Origin: Eulemur rufifrons
Lineage: Eukaryota; Chordata; Mammalia; Primates; Lemuridae
DNA: 64,000 nt
NCBI RefSeq assembly: GCF_041146395.1
Contig: NC_091006.1
Span: forward strand, 3,416,001 to 3,480,000
Direction of reading: 5' to 3'
Positions 55,259-64,000 of this stretch are shown here, piece by piece. How positions within the stretch are numbered: position 1 is the first letter of the stretch; each line of letters begins with the position of its first letter. A program made the position numbers and the translations under genes. Below the pieces are notes generated by a model. The model saw only the letters and a list, made by a program, of their open reading frames with translations. It was not told the origin of the DNA and made no database searches.

Positions 55259-55859
55259 GCCCCCAGCTGTTCACCTCCTCTCCCCCCCCCCTCCCCGCAT
55301 CCTGACTTCCTTCTGCTCCTCTGGCCAGTCTTCGTCCAGCTAGACATCCCTCAGCCCCTCCCTCAGATAACGGGACCCCAGCGCCGACCGTACGTTCTTC
55401 AACTGCTGTTCAAGTGCAGGTGACCCCGGCAGTGTCACCTGCAGGTCAGAGTCTTCCCACGGCTCCATCTCTGCACAGCCCACAGCGCCCCCAGACTTCA
55501 CCAGGCGGGACCAAGTCACTCCCACCACCCCAGGCTGTCCTTGTCTTCCCACCGGAAGGAAGCGGCAGCAGGAGGGCCCACCCGGCCCCTGCCTCCTCCG
55601 CAGACCCTCTCCCGGACCGGGCCCAGGCTCCCCTGAGCCCGCCCTCTGCCAGGCCCCAGCACACACAGCTTCACCTATCGCCCCTGCCCCCGACGCACAC
55701 TCAGACACCTGGACAAACTCTAGCACGGCTCCTGCCAGCTCAAGGCCGGGTCCCTGGGATGACCCAGCCCCTCAAGGCTGTGAAAAGAACATTCACTGTT
55801 TGTTTCAGCCAACACTTGAAGATAGGGCCCCTGTCTCCCGGCCTCTCCGAGACGGTCGG

Positions 55860-56165
55860 AGCCTAATTTCGATAAGCACCGGTTTGCAAACCCAGACGGG
55901 TTTGATAAGCCCACTGACCGCTCTCCCTGCTTCTCCTAATGTTTTCTAGCATTTCGCCTCCCTGACCCTGCTCAGGTCCCTGCTGTTCCACCCATCCCCA
56001 TTCTGCCTTTGAAACGCCCGGCCACCCCCCTACACACACACCTTGCATCCGAGTCGAGCTCAGTCCTACAGCAAAGCCTCTTTCTCCTACCACGGAGGTT
56101 ACTGAATAAAATCCATCTTTACCACCTTTAACTAGCGTCCAGCTTCGGGGCTCTTTGACACCCTC
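55860..56165 (+). mobile_element. Possible ERV LTR remnant
   Basis: A pyrimidine-rich stretch ends in GGTTACTGAATAAAATCCATC, then ACCTTTAACTAGCGTCC and GGGGCTCTTTGACACCC. The order (C-rich U3-like sequence, AATAAA, short R/U5-like tail) resembles gammaretroviral-type LTRs. I see no primer site or internal genes, and the family is not identified. It could instead be unique sequence. Confidence 0.3.
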
Positions 56166-56324
56166 TAGGAGTGAGTGCACACCCGTGTGGAAGACAGACA
56201 GGGTGTGGACGGCCTCGTTCCCGCCCCCCAGGGGGGCTCTGAGGCCCTGTGGCCGACCTCACGCAGGAGGAAGGGGTGCGAGACCCGCCCCTAGGTGAAC
56301 TCCCAGGAGGACTGAGATCCTAGG

Positions 56325-56430
56325 CCTCTGTGGCAGGGGACACACACTGGGTGCCTCAGACAAGAAAGGTTTGTTCTCGTACAACCTGGGAGGCCAGAAG
56401 TCCAAATCAAGGTGTCAGCAAGTTTGTCAG
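56325..56430 (-). mobile_element. Possible MaLR-like LTR fragment
   Basis: ACACTGGGTGCCTCAGACAA, ACCTGGGAGGCCAGAAGTCC and AAATCAAGGTGTCAGCAAG follow the familiar order 'ctgggtggct...ggaggccagaagtcc...atcaaggtgtcagca' of antisense LTR relics. Short and diverged. Confidence 0.4.
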
Positions 56431-57659
56431 GGACATCCCTGGGACAATGGAGTGTGTGCTGGGTGCTCCCACCTCGAACCCCTCCCCACATCCCAGGATG
56501 AGCTCTCAGCCGCCCACTCCTCCCCCTCCACCAGGCAACCGCTGTCCCCTGCCACGTGCCACGCACCCTGCCCCCAGGGGGCCTGAGCACAGGTGCTGGG
56601 AGGGGCAGGGCTGGGCGCCCACCCTCCATGCACGGAGCAGCAGGGTGGGGCCCCAGGAGCCACTGAGGGTCTGCTTCACCCCACAGGTGTCTCACATCTG
56701 CAGGAGGACGGCCATGAACAGCACGACAGGTGGAGGGAGGGACTGGAAGAAAGGGAGGCGTTCTGTCCCGCTCTTGAACAAGGAGCCCCGCATTTTGTAT
56801 TTTTGTTTTGTTCTGGGCGCTTCCAGCTGTGCAGCTGCCCTGGGGTGGCTGCCAGTGCTCCTGCTCCTGTCTTCCCTGAGCCTCCCGCACTCACACCCAG
56901 GACTCTATACTGCCAGCACTGGGCCCTCTGCAAGGAGAAGTGTCCCGGGAGGTGGGTTCCTCTGGGACAACCTAACCCACAATGGCAGGAGATTCTAACA
57001 GGGGGCCGAGTGGAGGACCCCCCCCTCCCGTGCCCCGGAACTCTGAGTCCACTTACCTCTCGTTCCCCTCGGCAGCCCAGAGGCTTCCTCCCATCTCCCC
57101 CACCCCTCCCCAGCACCTGGGAGGGCCTCACAGCTGCTGTGCCCTTTGCTTGGAAGGCTTTCCAGTCTTTTCCACACCGGCTCCCTGGGCTCTCACTGCC
57201 AATGACACCTTTCAGAGGGGCCTCCTGAGCTCCCCACTGAGGAAGTCCCCATGCCCATCCCTTGCCCTGTTGCAGTTGCTTTGTAGTCTGTCTCTGCCTC
57301 TCTCTCTCTCTCTGAAGGGACCTTGTCTCTGTGTTTGCTGTGGACACCCTGCCCTTCCACTCTCCCTCCGCGGCTACCAAGGGCAGGGCCCTCTCCAACA
57401 CGCTTGAAGCCCAGTAACCACGTGGTGGGAACAGGCAGAGGTCAGGCCCAGCGCTTGGGTTGTGAGTCTGCCTAAGGGAAGGCTCACAGGTGCCCGGGCC
57501 AAGGCCCAGCTAGACATCCCCCCTGGGCTGGCCGCAGCAGGGGCTTGTTGCAAAATGCCCATCTCATTCCATAACCACCTCTCCTCGGCGGCGGCACGAG
57601 AGGCCCGGAGGGAGAACGGGCTGCTTCAGCTTGAGCTTGAGCGACTGGGGAGGAGGTGA

Positions 57660-58030
57660 GGTGTTGGACACACTCAATTATCACCCCAAACCCTATCATC
57701 ACTCATAATCTGCCAGAGATAAATCACAGGCAGGTAATCATTATGTCAGGCCAGGTAGCAGAGAGAAGTTTTAAAATAGCAATCAAAGAACTTCCTGGTT
57801 AATTCAAATCCATCCTAACACCCTCCAGGGGACAGAAGTGCTTCGCTGTGGAATTGCCCAGGCGGAGAGAAATGCGATTGCCGGATGCGAAATGGGGACT
57901 CCTGCACTTGATGTTTCCCTCCGTCAGGTTTCAGAACGGCTCACTGTCAGAGGCCCTAAATCAACGATCACCCGTCCAGAGTAAATCATGTCGCAGGACA
58001 TCCTATTTCCTGGACGTCACGCCCCAATGC
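57660..58030. promoter_or_regulatory. Unique motif-rich block upstream of PEPD (candidate enhancer)
   Basis: It contains ACTCAATTATCACC, AGATAAATCACAGG (GATA core), GGTAATCATTATG, AATCAAAGAACTT (TCF/LEF-like ATCAAAG), GGTTAATTC and, near the right end, GGACGTCACG (CRE half). It lies about 11.2 kb upstream of the PEPD start in repeat-poor sequence. Confidence 0.3.
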
Positions 58031-59044
58031 CCCAGGCTGCTTGCGGGACCATGCCCACCTCTGCCCAGTCCAGGCCTCAGGACGCAGGACTCCACTTAGT
58101 TCTGCCTTGGTTTCCCACACCTCCACCATATCCCCTCCTCCATGTAAATGCCACCAAGGCCCAGCTCGGGCCACCTTGCCCCAGCACCTCCTATCCCTGG
58201 ATCTGCCTCAGGAGATCCCGCCCCTTGTCCCTACTGCAAAAGGCCAACGCTGGGTTTATCTGTCACCGCACTGATCAGAACCCCAGGTCTGCAGCCAGCT
58301 CCAGGGCCCCCCTAGAGCTGGGTCTCCCTGTTCTCACCCGTTGGCCCCTGGGACTGGCTCCTCTGCTGGGCAACAGCAGCTGCTTTGGGTAGTTCCGCCA
58401 ATAGAATGAGGGCGGCTTTACTGGGAGGATGCTGTTTGTAGGGAGGTCTCTGGGGGTGGCAAAGGGCAGAATACCCAAACCAAGCTGGGCTGAGCAGACC
58501 TCGTCCAGGCAGGCTGGACTCAACCACAGTCTCTGGGCTGTGGCTGACTCTGAGAGTGACATTCCGGGCCCTTCGTGGTGGCAGAGTATTTGCTCACACC
58601 TGTCTGGTGCAGGTGCATTAGGACCTGGCAGGTAATTCTTCCAAGTTGCTCAGGCAGAAGCCCAGGGGTTAGTTCTAACGGGGCCGGACTACACCCAGGG
58701 TCACATGCCCAACCCAGGGCTAAGCACTGTGGCCACAGGAGAGCAATGCTCTGATGGCCGTAGTCCCCGGGCCCCCATGCTGCTGCCCAAAGAGATAGCT
58801 GAACAAAGTCAGGGTGGCTCGGAGGGCTGGAGGCTGAAGTTCCGGGGTTTTCCTTTGCCTGGGCTGGCCATGAATAGGGCACCCAGCTTCACCACCTCTG
58901 GTTCCTGGGGAGAAAATCTACTCGGCCAGGTCTGAGTCACCAGCAAGGCTGCCAGGGCCTGGCAGGTGCTGGGCATTCCCAGAGGAGGGAAAGAGCGCAG
59001 AGAGCAGAGCGAGATCTCTTGCCAGCTGCTGGCGAGTGAGTGTT

Positions 59045-59354
59045 AGCCGGGTGCGATGCTTGTGTCTGTAATCCGACCTCGGGAGGCTGAGGCAGGAAGA
59101 TGGCTTGAGGCCAGGAGTTTGAGACCAGCGTAGGTAACATAGCCATCTGCTCTTTAGAAAAACAAAACAAAAATCCCAAAAAACAAAGAATCCTGCTTCT
59201 ATAAAAATTAGAAAAATTAGCCGGGCATGGTGGCACCTGCCTATAGTCCCAACTACTCAGGAGGCTGAGGAGGGAGGATCGCTTGAGGCCAGGAGTTCCA
59301 GGTACAGTGAGCTGTGATCACACCACTGCCCCAGTCTCCAAAAAATAAATAAAA
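59045..59354 (+). mobile_element. Alu SINE, old and diverged, dimeric
   Basis: AGCCGGGTGCGATGCTTGTG at the left, GAGACCAGCGTAGGTAACAT, an unusually long A-rich middle with AAAACAAAACAAAAATCCC, then TTAGCCGGGCATGGTGGCAC and a right arm ending GCCCCAGTCTCC with AAATAAAT. Divergence suggests an AluJ-age copy. Confidence 0.85.
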
Positions 59355-59370
59355 TTTGACTGTTGCTAAC

Positions 59371-59451
59371 ATTGCAACCCAGGCCACCTTTTTTTCCCCA
59401 AATTAAAAATTGCGCAATTTTCCCTTTGATGTCACTCATATGTGACGCAAT
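59371..59451. promoter_or_regulatory. Cluster of C/EBP and C/EBP-ATF type sites
   Basis: 59409-59418 is ATTGCGCAAT, a perfect match to the optimal C/EBP palindrome RTTGCGYAAY. 59443-59451 is TGACGCAAT, the chimeric CRE/CAAT site used by C/EBP-ATF4 heterodimers. 59428-59435 is TGATGTCA, one base from a CRE. 59371-59378 is ATTGCAAC, a C/EBP half-site-like sequence. GTCAC and GTGAC at 59431-59435 and 59442-59446 form an inverted repeat. The cluster is unique sequence about 50 bp right of an Alu and about 12.8 kb upstream of the PEPD start. Confidence 0.5.
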
Positions 59452-60321
59452 TCCAGGGTTTGTCCACGTAGAAAGTTGCCCTTGAATTGCAGCGTCCTCC
59501 CCGGTCTGGAGTCTGCGCATAGCCAGCGCCACGGCGGGGATGGGGCGTGTGGGGAGTGGATTGTTCATTTTCTCCTTTCCCTGGGGTCGGGAGGAACAAA
59601 CATCGTTAGTTTAGGGGTGGTGGGTAATCTCCCAGGGAGTCCTCAGCTCCAGTCCCCACCGGACCCCCCAGTTGTGGCAGTGATGCTTCCTACACACGTG
59701 CCTAAGACCCTCACCCTCAGCCTGAGACCCTCCAGGATCGCCAGTGCGAGCCCTTTGTCTCTGTCCTCCCTCTGCAGCCCCCACCTGCCGCCAGCCTTGT
59801 GTTCTCTCCTCCCCGGACCCCAAGCCCTGGGCAGTGTTCCTCCACACTTCGGGGCCACTGTTCACCTGCCCTGCTCTCCCTGTCTTATCTAGCAGAGATC
59901 CCTTCCTGGGGATCACATTGCGTCCCCCACCGTGGAGACGAGGAGGAGGAGCCACTCTCAACTCTGGGCCCCGCAGCCCCCCATCCCCCAGTCCCTCCAC
60001 CATGCACCTGCAGATCCTGCTGCACTGTGGTGGGTCATCGCCCCCATGGTCTGGTCTTCCTTGAGCCCCGGGTGGGTGTGGCAGACAGTGGGTGCTCAGG
60101 AAGCTCATACTGAACGGAGGGTCAGACGACACCACTGGGAGGTGGGACCATGGGTCCTGCCAGCCCTTGTTAGCACCTTAAGTCAGGAAGTGGGTTCATC
60201 GCTGTGGTCCTCACTGCAGCACCCGGGGTTTGGAGGCCCTCAAGAAGGGAGACATGAGGAATTTGAAAACAAGGCCAGGAAACTCTCCCTTGGAGCCTTC
60301 AGCATGAGGGACCATTGAGAG

Positions 60322-60511
60322 CAGAGGTCCCCAACCTATGGTGAGTTGCATAATTATTTCATTACATATTGCAATGTAATAATAGAAATAAAGTGCACAA
60401 TGAATGTAAAACGCTTGAATCATCCGGAAACCATGGCCCACTTCCCCAGTCCATGGAAAAATTGTCTTCCATGAAAACAGTCTCTGGTGCCAAAAAGGTT
60501 GGGGACCACTG
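60322..60511 (+). mobile_element. MER1-type hAT-Charlie DNA transposon, non-autonomous, complete
   Basis: Terminal inverted repeats CAGAGGTCCCCAACC (60322-60336) and GGTTGGGGACCACTG (60497-60511) match in 14 of 15 positions. The interior has the MER1 hallmark GGAAAAATTGTCTTCCATGA and GGTGCCAAAAAGG. Flanking 8-mers ATTGAGAG (60314-60321) and ATTTAGAG (60512-60519) differ at one base, a typical hAT target-site duplication. There is no transposase. Confidence 0.92.
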
Positions 60512-60774
60512 ATTTAGAGCGTACAGAGTTGGCTGCCTCATCCCTCCCAGCCTGGACTATAGCCTGGTCCTGGAGGCCGCCGGAACGGGAGGGAGACCTG
60601 GGAAGTGTAGCGCACCTGGAATCACAGGTGTGCTGAAGACGGGAGCACCTGGCCTGCTGGGGAACGCAGCGCAGGTGCTGGCAGCCGTGCACAGGGCTCC
60701 TGGGGCCATTGCTGGGGCCTCACTGGGAAGCCGGAGGTGACCCCTCCACCCACAAGTAAGTGGCCAACACAGTA

Positions 60775-61290
60775 AGACTAGAAATAAAGACAAACGCAAG
60801 CAGTACCAAGATTAGAAGAGACAATATTATCATTCTTGGCAGATGATATGTTTCCATTTACCTAGAAAGTCCAAGAGAATTCATTGCAAAACAATCAGAG
60901 CCACCGAGAAAGCCTGGAAAAGTGGTGACATAAGAGACTCTGGGGAAAGGCGCGGAGCTGCCCACGTGCCGGCGAGCAGCCGATCAGAGAATGAAACAGA
61001 AAGGCCTGATCCTTAACGTCGATAGAGCTGTAAACCATACAAACTTAACACGAAACAGGCAGGACCCATACGAAGAAAACTATAAAATCTTAAAAAGGAC
61101 AAAAAGATACGCCTCGTTAGAGAGGAACGGTCCTTTCCCAGAGGGGAAGACTCGCTGTCTTAAGGATTCAAGTTCTCTCCGAATTTTATCTGTGTTTTTA
61201 TTGCAATTCCAATGGAAAAAAAAAATCCCCAAAACATTTTCACTGGTGTTTGACAGAAAAATGCTGATGCAATCCTCAAAAAAGAGTAGG
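60775..61290 (+). mobile_element. Ancient L1 ORF2 (RT region) fragment
   Basis: TTGGCAGATGATATGTTTCC corresponds to the reverse-transcriptase (F/Y)ADDM motif region. It is followed by CCTAGAAAGTCCAAGAGAA, GAAGAAAACTATAAAATC, TTATTGCAATTCCAATGG and AATGCTGATGCAATCCTC, in the order expected for L1 ORF2. Many stops and indels make it non-functional. Confidence 0.6.
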
Positions 61291-61628
61291 TGTGGCTGAG
61301 CTGCGGGCCACCGGTGTGCCCGTGAGTTGTGGACGGGGTGGGCGTGGCCCCACACCAGCTCCTGCCCGCCTGGCCCTGGAGGAGCATCATGGCCAGCTCT
61401 CCGCGCACAGCCTCAGCGTCACTGTCACCGCGGGCTGGGAAGTGTGTGGCACCTGCTGTGCCGGCTCTGAGAAGCTCAGGGTTTGGCGCTGTCCCCCTGG
61501 GTGGTGGCCTGGGAGGGACGGGGTCGTCTGCAGTGTGTTCTGAAACTGTCACGTGGGAAGGTGAGAGTTTCCCCGCAGGAACACGACACCCCAGGCTGGG
61601 CAGCGTCGGCAAGCAGAGGCCCAGGGCC

Positions 61629-61966
61629 TGTCTCAGTCCCTGCCGGCTGCTATAACAAAACACCCCACGCTGGGTGGCGTGTAAACAACAGAAGTTCAGT
61701 TTCCACAGTCCTGGAGGCTGGGACGTCCACGATCAAGGCACTGGCAGATTCAGTGTCCGGCGAGGACCTGCTTTCTAGTTCACGGGTGGCGCCTCCTCAA
61801 CCGTGTCCTCACGTGACAGAAGGAGCAAGGGCAGCTCTTGAGCCTCCTCTCTAAGGGTACCCATCCCACTCACCACCCGAAGGCTCCAATTCCTAACACC
61901 GTCGCCTCGATGATTAGGTTCCGACGTGGGAATCTGGAAAGGGACACAAACATTCAGACCGTAGCG
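61629..61966 (-). mobile_element. MLT1-type ERVL-MaLR solitary LTR
   Basis: The + strand is the reverse complement of a MaLR LTR: TGTCTCAGTCCCTGCCGGCT, GCTATAACAAAACACCC, GGTGGCGTGTAAACAACAG, CAGTCCTGGAGGCTGGGACG, GATCAAGGCACTGGCAGATT and CACAAACATTCAGACCGTAG. It is nearly full length at about 340 bp. No internal retroviral sequence flanks it. Confidence 0.85.
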
Positions 61967-62223
61967 GGACCTAATGGCTGAGTCCGACTCACGGACAGGC
62001 GGCTGTCTGCTGAGATCGCCTTGGCACTGGCCGGGCAGAGGGGGCTCAGTGGGACTCTCGGGGGGCTCGGCACTGGGCAGATGCTCGGGGAGCAGGAGAC
62101 GGCAGGGCAGGGCTGGGAGGGCTGTGGGGACCTGGCCCTCGGCCACAGAGGGGCTGCTGGACCTCTCTCCGGACCCCCTCCTACAGCTTCCTGGGGCTGA
62201 GAGGCAAAGCCTTGGGTCCCCTC

Positions 62224-62305
62224 TGCTCTGCCACTACTTTGTTGTGTGATCTGGACCATGTGTCTCCTTGATGCCTCAGTTTCCCCAGGGAGTTGGCTGG
62301 ATTTC
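62224..62305 (+). mobile_element. MIR SINE relic
   Basis: CTGCCACTACTTTGTTGTGT, GATCTGGACCATGTGTCTCC and GATGCCTCAGTTTCCCCAGG match the MIR central domain in sense orientation. Confidence 0.65.
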
Positions 62306-62689
62306 AGGGCTCTTCAATGGGAGCTGTCTTTCTTGGCAAGTGGAGACTGTTGTTTCTTAGAGAGGAACCTGGATGTCCAGCTGGCTGGGCGGGCTGGACC
62401 AGAGCTGAAGACTCCGGAGAGCCTGAAAGGGGTCCCATCCTGAGTGTGGCTCTTCCGGGCCCTGGCGGTCTCGGGTCACTCATTGCACCTCAGAGGGAGA
62501 GACAGACAATGGGCTGCGGGGAGGGGCACGGACCTGGGAGTGGGTCAGGGTCTCAGCCCTGCCTCGGGCCTTCCCTAGGGCCTGGAGACCGCCCGGCACA
62601 AGCGACCCAGGGACCTTCGCTGCTGGCTCCTCCCTGCATGCGGCCTCCTCACTGGACTCGGGGCCACGTTGCCCCAGGATTCGTGGCGG

Positions 62690-62900
62690 GGGGTGGGGGG
62701 AGGGAGCTGCAGGCTTCTCCGCCTCCGAGCTGAGGTTACTCTCAGATTCATGGGAGCCATAAACCCGCGCCCTATTTCTGCTGTAATTGAGGCTATTTGT
62801 ATTGTGACTAAAATAATCAGAGACAATTTTATTGGTATAGTTTTAAAAATAATTACGTCCCATATATTTAAGTTATACAACTGCAGTGGCAATCCGATCG
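62690..62900. promoter_or_regulatory. A/T-rich homeobox-motif block (candidate conserved non-coding element)
   Basis: In otherwise GC-rich intergenic sequence this block has dense homeodomain, SOX and forkhead-like cores: GCTGTAATTGAGG, ATTTGTATTGTG, ACAATTTTATTGG, AAATAATTACGT and CATATATTTAAG. It does not resemble any repeat I know and has no poly-A or terminal repeats. Enhancer identity is inference. Confidence 0.35.
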
Positions 62901-64000
62901 GGCTCCCCAGGGGCCCCACTTGAAGGGCCTGCGGGGGAGCAGCCCCCTCAAAGTCTCGAGCAGAGGTGACGTTGACAGAGACAGGTCCCCAAGGCCTGAG
63001 GCACAGTCAGGGGCATTCCAGGGCACGTGCCGTAAAGATTCTGCGGCAGGTGTGCCAGCCCCGTGACCCCAGAGCACGGTGGGGAAGAGGTGAGGGCTCC
63101 GGAGCCTGCCCAGACCCTGGCTCAGCTCTGGCCTTCGTGTTGGCGTCTGTGCTTTGCCATCCAGCAAAGTCATTCTTCTGTTCAACCCCTTCTTCTCTGG
63201 GGACCCCTGGCCCCCTCGCCCTTTTGCTCCCACAAGCTCCGGGGTGGGCCAATCAGAGCCTCCCCAGCCATGGTGACTGGCTCAGGGGTAGGAGGAAGGG
63301 CAGGGCGCCTGCTCTTCCCACGGGATGAGTCCTGCGTGGATGGGAGCCTGGTGCCGCCACCGCCGCCACCGTGCCCACCCGTGCAGAGGAGCCCGGCAGA
63401 GAGGTGGGCGAGACAAGGCCTTGGTGGAATCATTTGCACACGTGAACCTGGAGCTCCGGCTACTCCTGGCGTTTTTGGATATCTGAGCCAATACATCCCT
63501 TTTTGGCTTGAGCCTGCTTGAACTGGGCTTCTGTCCTGTGACCAAAGAGTCTACGGATATTAAATATAACGTCTGCAAGCCCCCATCTCCCCGCAAAGGG
63601 AAGGAGTCGTAGCTCCCCAGGGCGTGTTCTGACGGTGCAGGGAGATTATCTGTGGGTAGCACCCAGCACCGCACTTGCTTCAGAGGAACCACTCAGTAAA
63701 TGGCAGCCACGGCTGTCGTTAGGGGCGTTGTGGAGCACTGGACGCCTGTCGCCAGTGTAAGGTATGGACTCTGCTCCCAGGCCTCTGTGCTGACAGCCTT
63801 AAGCCCCCCACCCCATACACACCTCTCATCCCCACACCTTGTTTGGAGGAGGAAACCAAGGCTCAGAGGCAGATGTGTCTGGGCCATGGGAGTCCAGAAC
63901 CCAGACCTCTGGGCAGTGCCAGATGCCAGCCAGTGACTGCCCCGAACCACGGCACCTCTGCAGCCCTCAACGTTCTCATCCGCAAAGCGGGGCTTTGGGC

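Larger units (their letters stand above)
46861..64000. other. Intergenic region upstream of PEPD, no gene recognised
   Basis: About 17 kb, GC-rich, with the repeats listed separately (L1, Alu, MER1, MLT1, MIR relics, simple repeats) and a few candidate regulatory blocks. Open frames here are short or lie in C/G-rich sequence without protein-like composition, splice context or homology I recognise. In human the next gene on this side is CHST8, so this probably lies in the PEPD-CHST8 spacer (inference). Confidence 0.7.

Noticed and set aside
46861..64000. A second gene or divergent transcript opposite PEPD
   Set aside because: The CpG island could be bidirectional, but I see no exon with coding character or conserved splice pairs on the plus strand, so there is nothing to annotate.

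Overview
This window is nuclear DNA from a primate, almost certainly a strepsirrhine (lemur or loris/galago group, lemur more likely). It has vertebrate GT-AG introns, SINEs, LINEs, DNA-transposon fossils and a CpG-island promoter. An Alu at 7332-7672 carries the strepsirrhine-type variant: a gagcaagagcgagacc block, an A/T-rich linker containing atctggacaact and a tatata stretch, and a right arm with gctgatgccacggcactc. There is no prokaryotic, plasmid or phage content.

The only protein-coding gene I can support is PEPD (peptidase D, prolidase), on the minus strand. Its first nine coding exons lie at 46607-46623, 38285-38468, 37040-37167, 29863-29926, 24043-24090, 22626-22687, 15745-15789, 4261-4336 and 3264-3310. 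They join in frame to 671 nt, encoding residues 1-223 and two bases of codon 224. Lengths and phases match human PEPD with no indel, and every intron has GT-AG ends. The remaining exons (10-15 in the human gene, with all metal ligands of the active site) lie beyond the left edge. The promoter is a CpG island (about 46320-46860) with GC boxes, a GTCACGTGA E-box about 18 bp upstream of the ATG, and a strong Kozak context.

Layout: 1-3263 is part of intron 9; 3264-46606 holds exons 9 to 2 and their introns; 46607-46860 is exon 1 and the promoter; 46861-64000 is intergenic sequence upstream of PEPD with no gene I can recognise. In human chr19q13.11 this gene neighbours CEBPG/CEBPA on one side and CHST8 on the other, so the right part probably belongs to the PEPD-CHST8 interval (knowledge plus inference).

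Repeats identified by eye include a full strepsirrhine Alu, two older Alus, a FLAM monomer, several old L1 fragments, MIR and L2 relics, an MLT1-type MaLR LTR, a MER1-type hAT element with terminal inverted repeats and a recognisable 8-bp target duplication, a larger hAT-Charlie-like element, a 41-bp minisatellite and a (CA)17 microsatellite.

I do not see a novel gene system. The most interesting unexplained signals are regulatory: a cluster of C/EBP and C/EBP-ATF type sites at about 59370-59451 that includes a perfect ATTGCGCAAT palindrome, in a locus next to C/EBP genes; CpG-dense blocks around exon 9 and in intron 3; and several A/T-rich, homeobox-motif-rich unique blocks that look like conserved non-coding elements. 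All of these need comparative or chromatin data.
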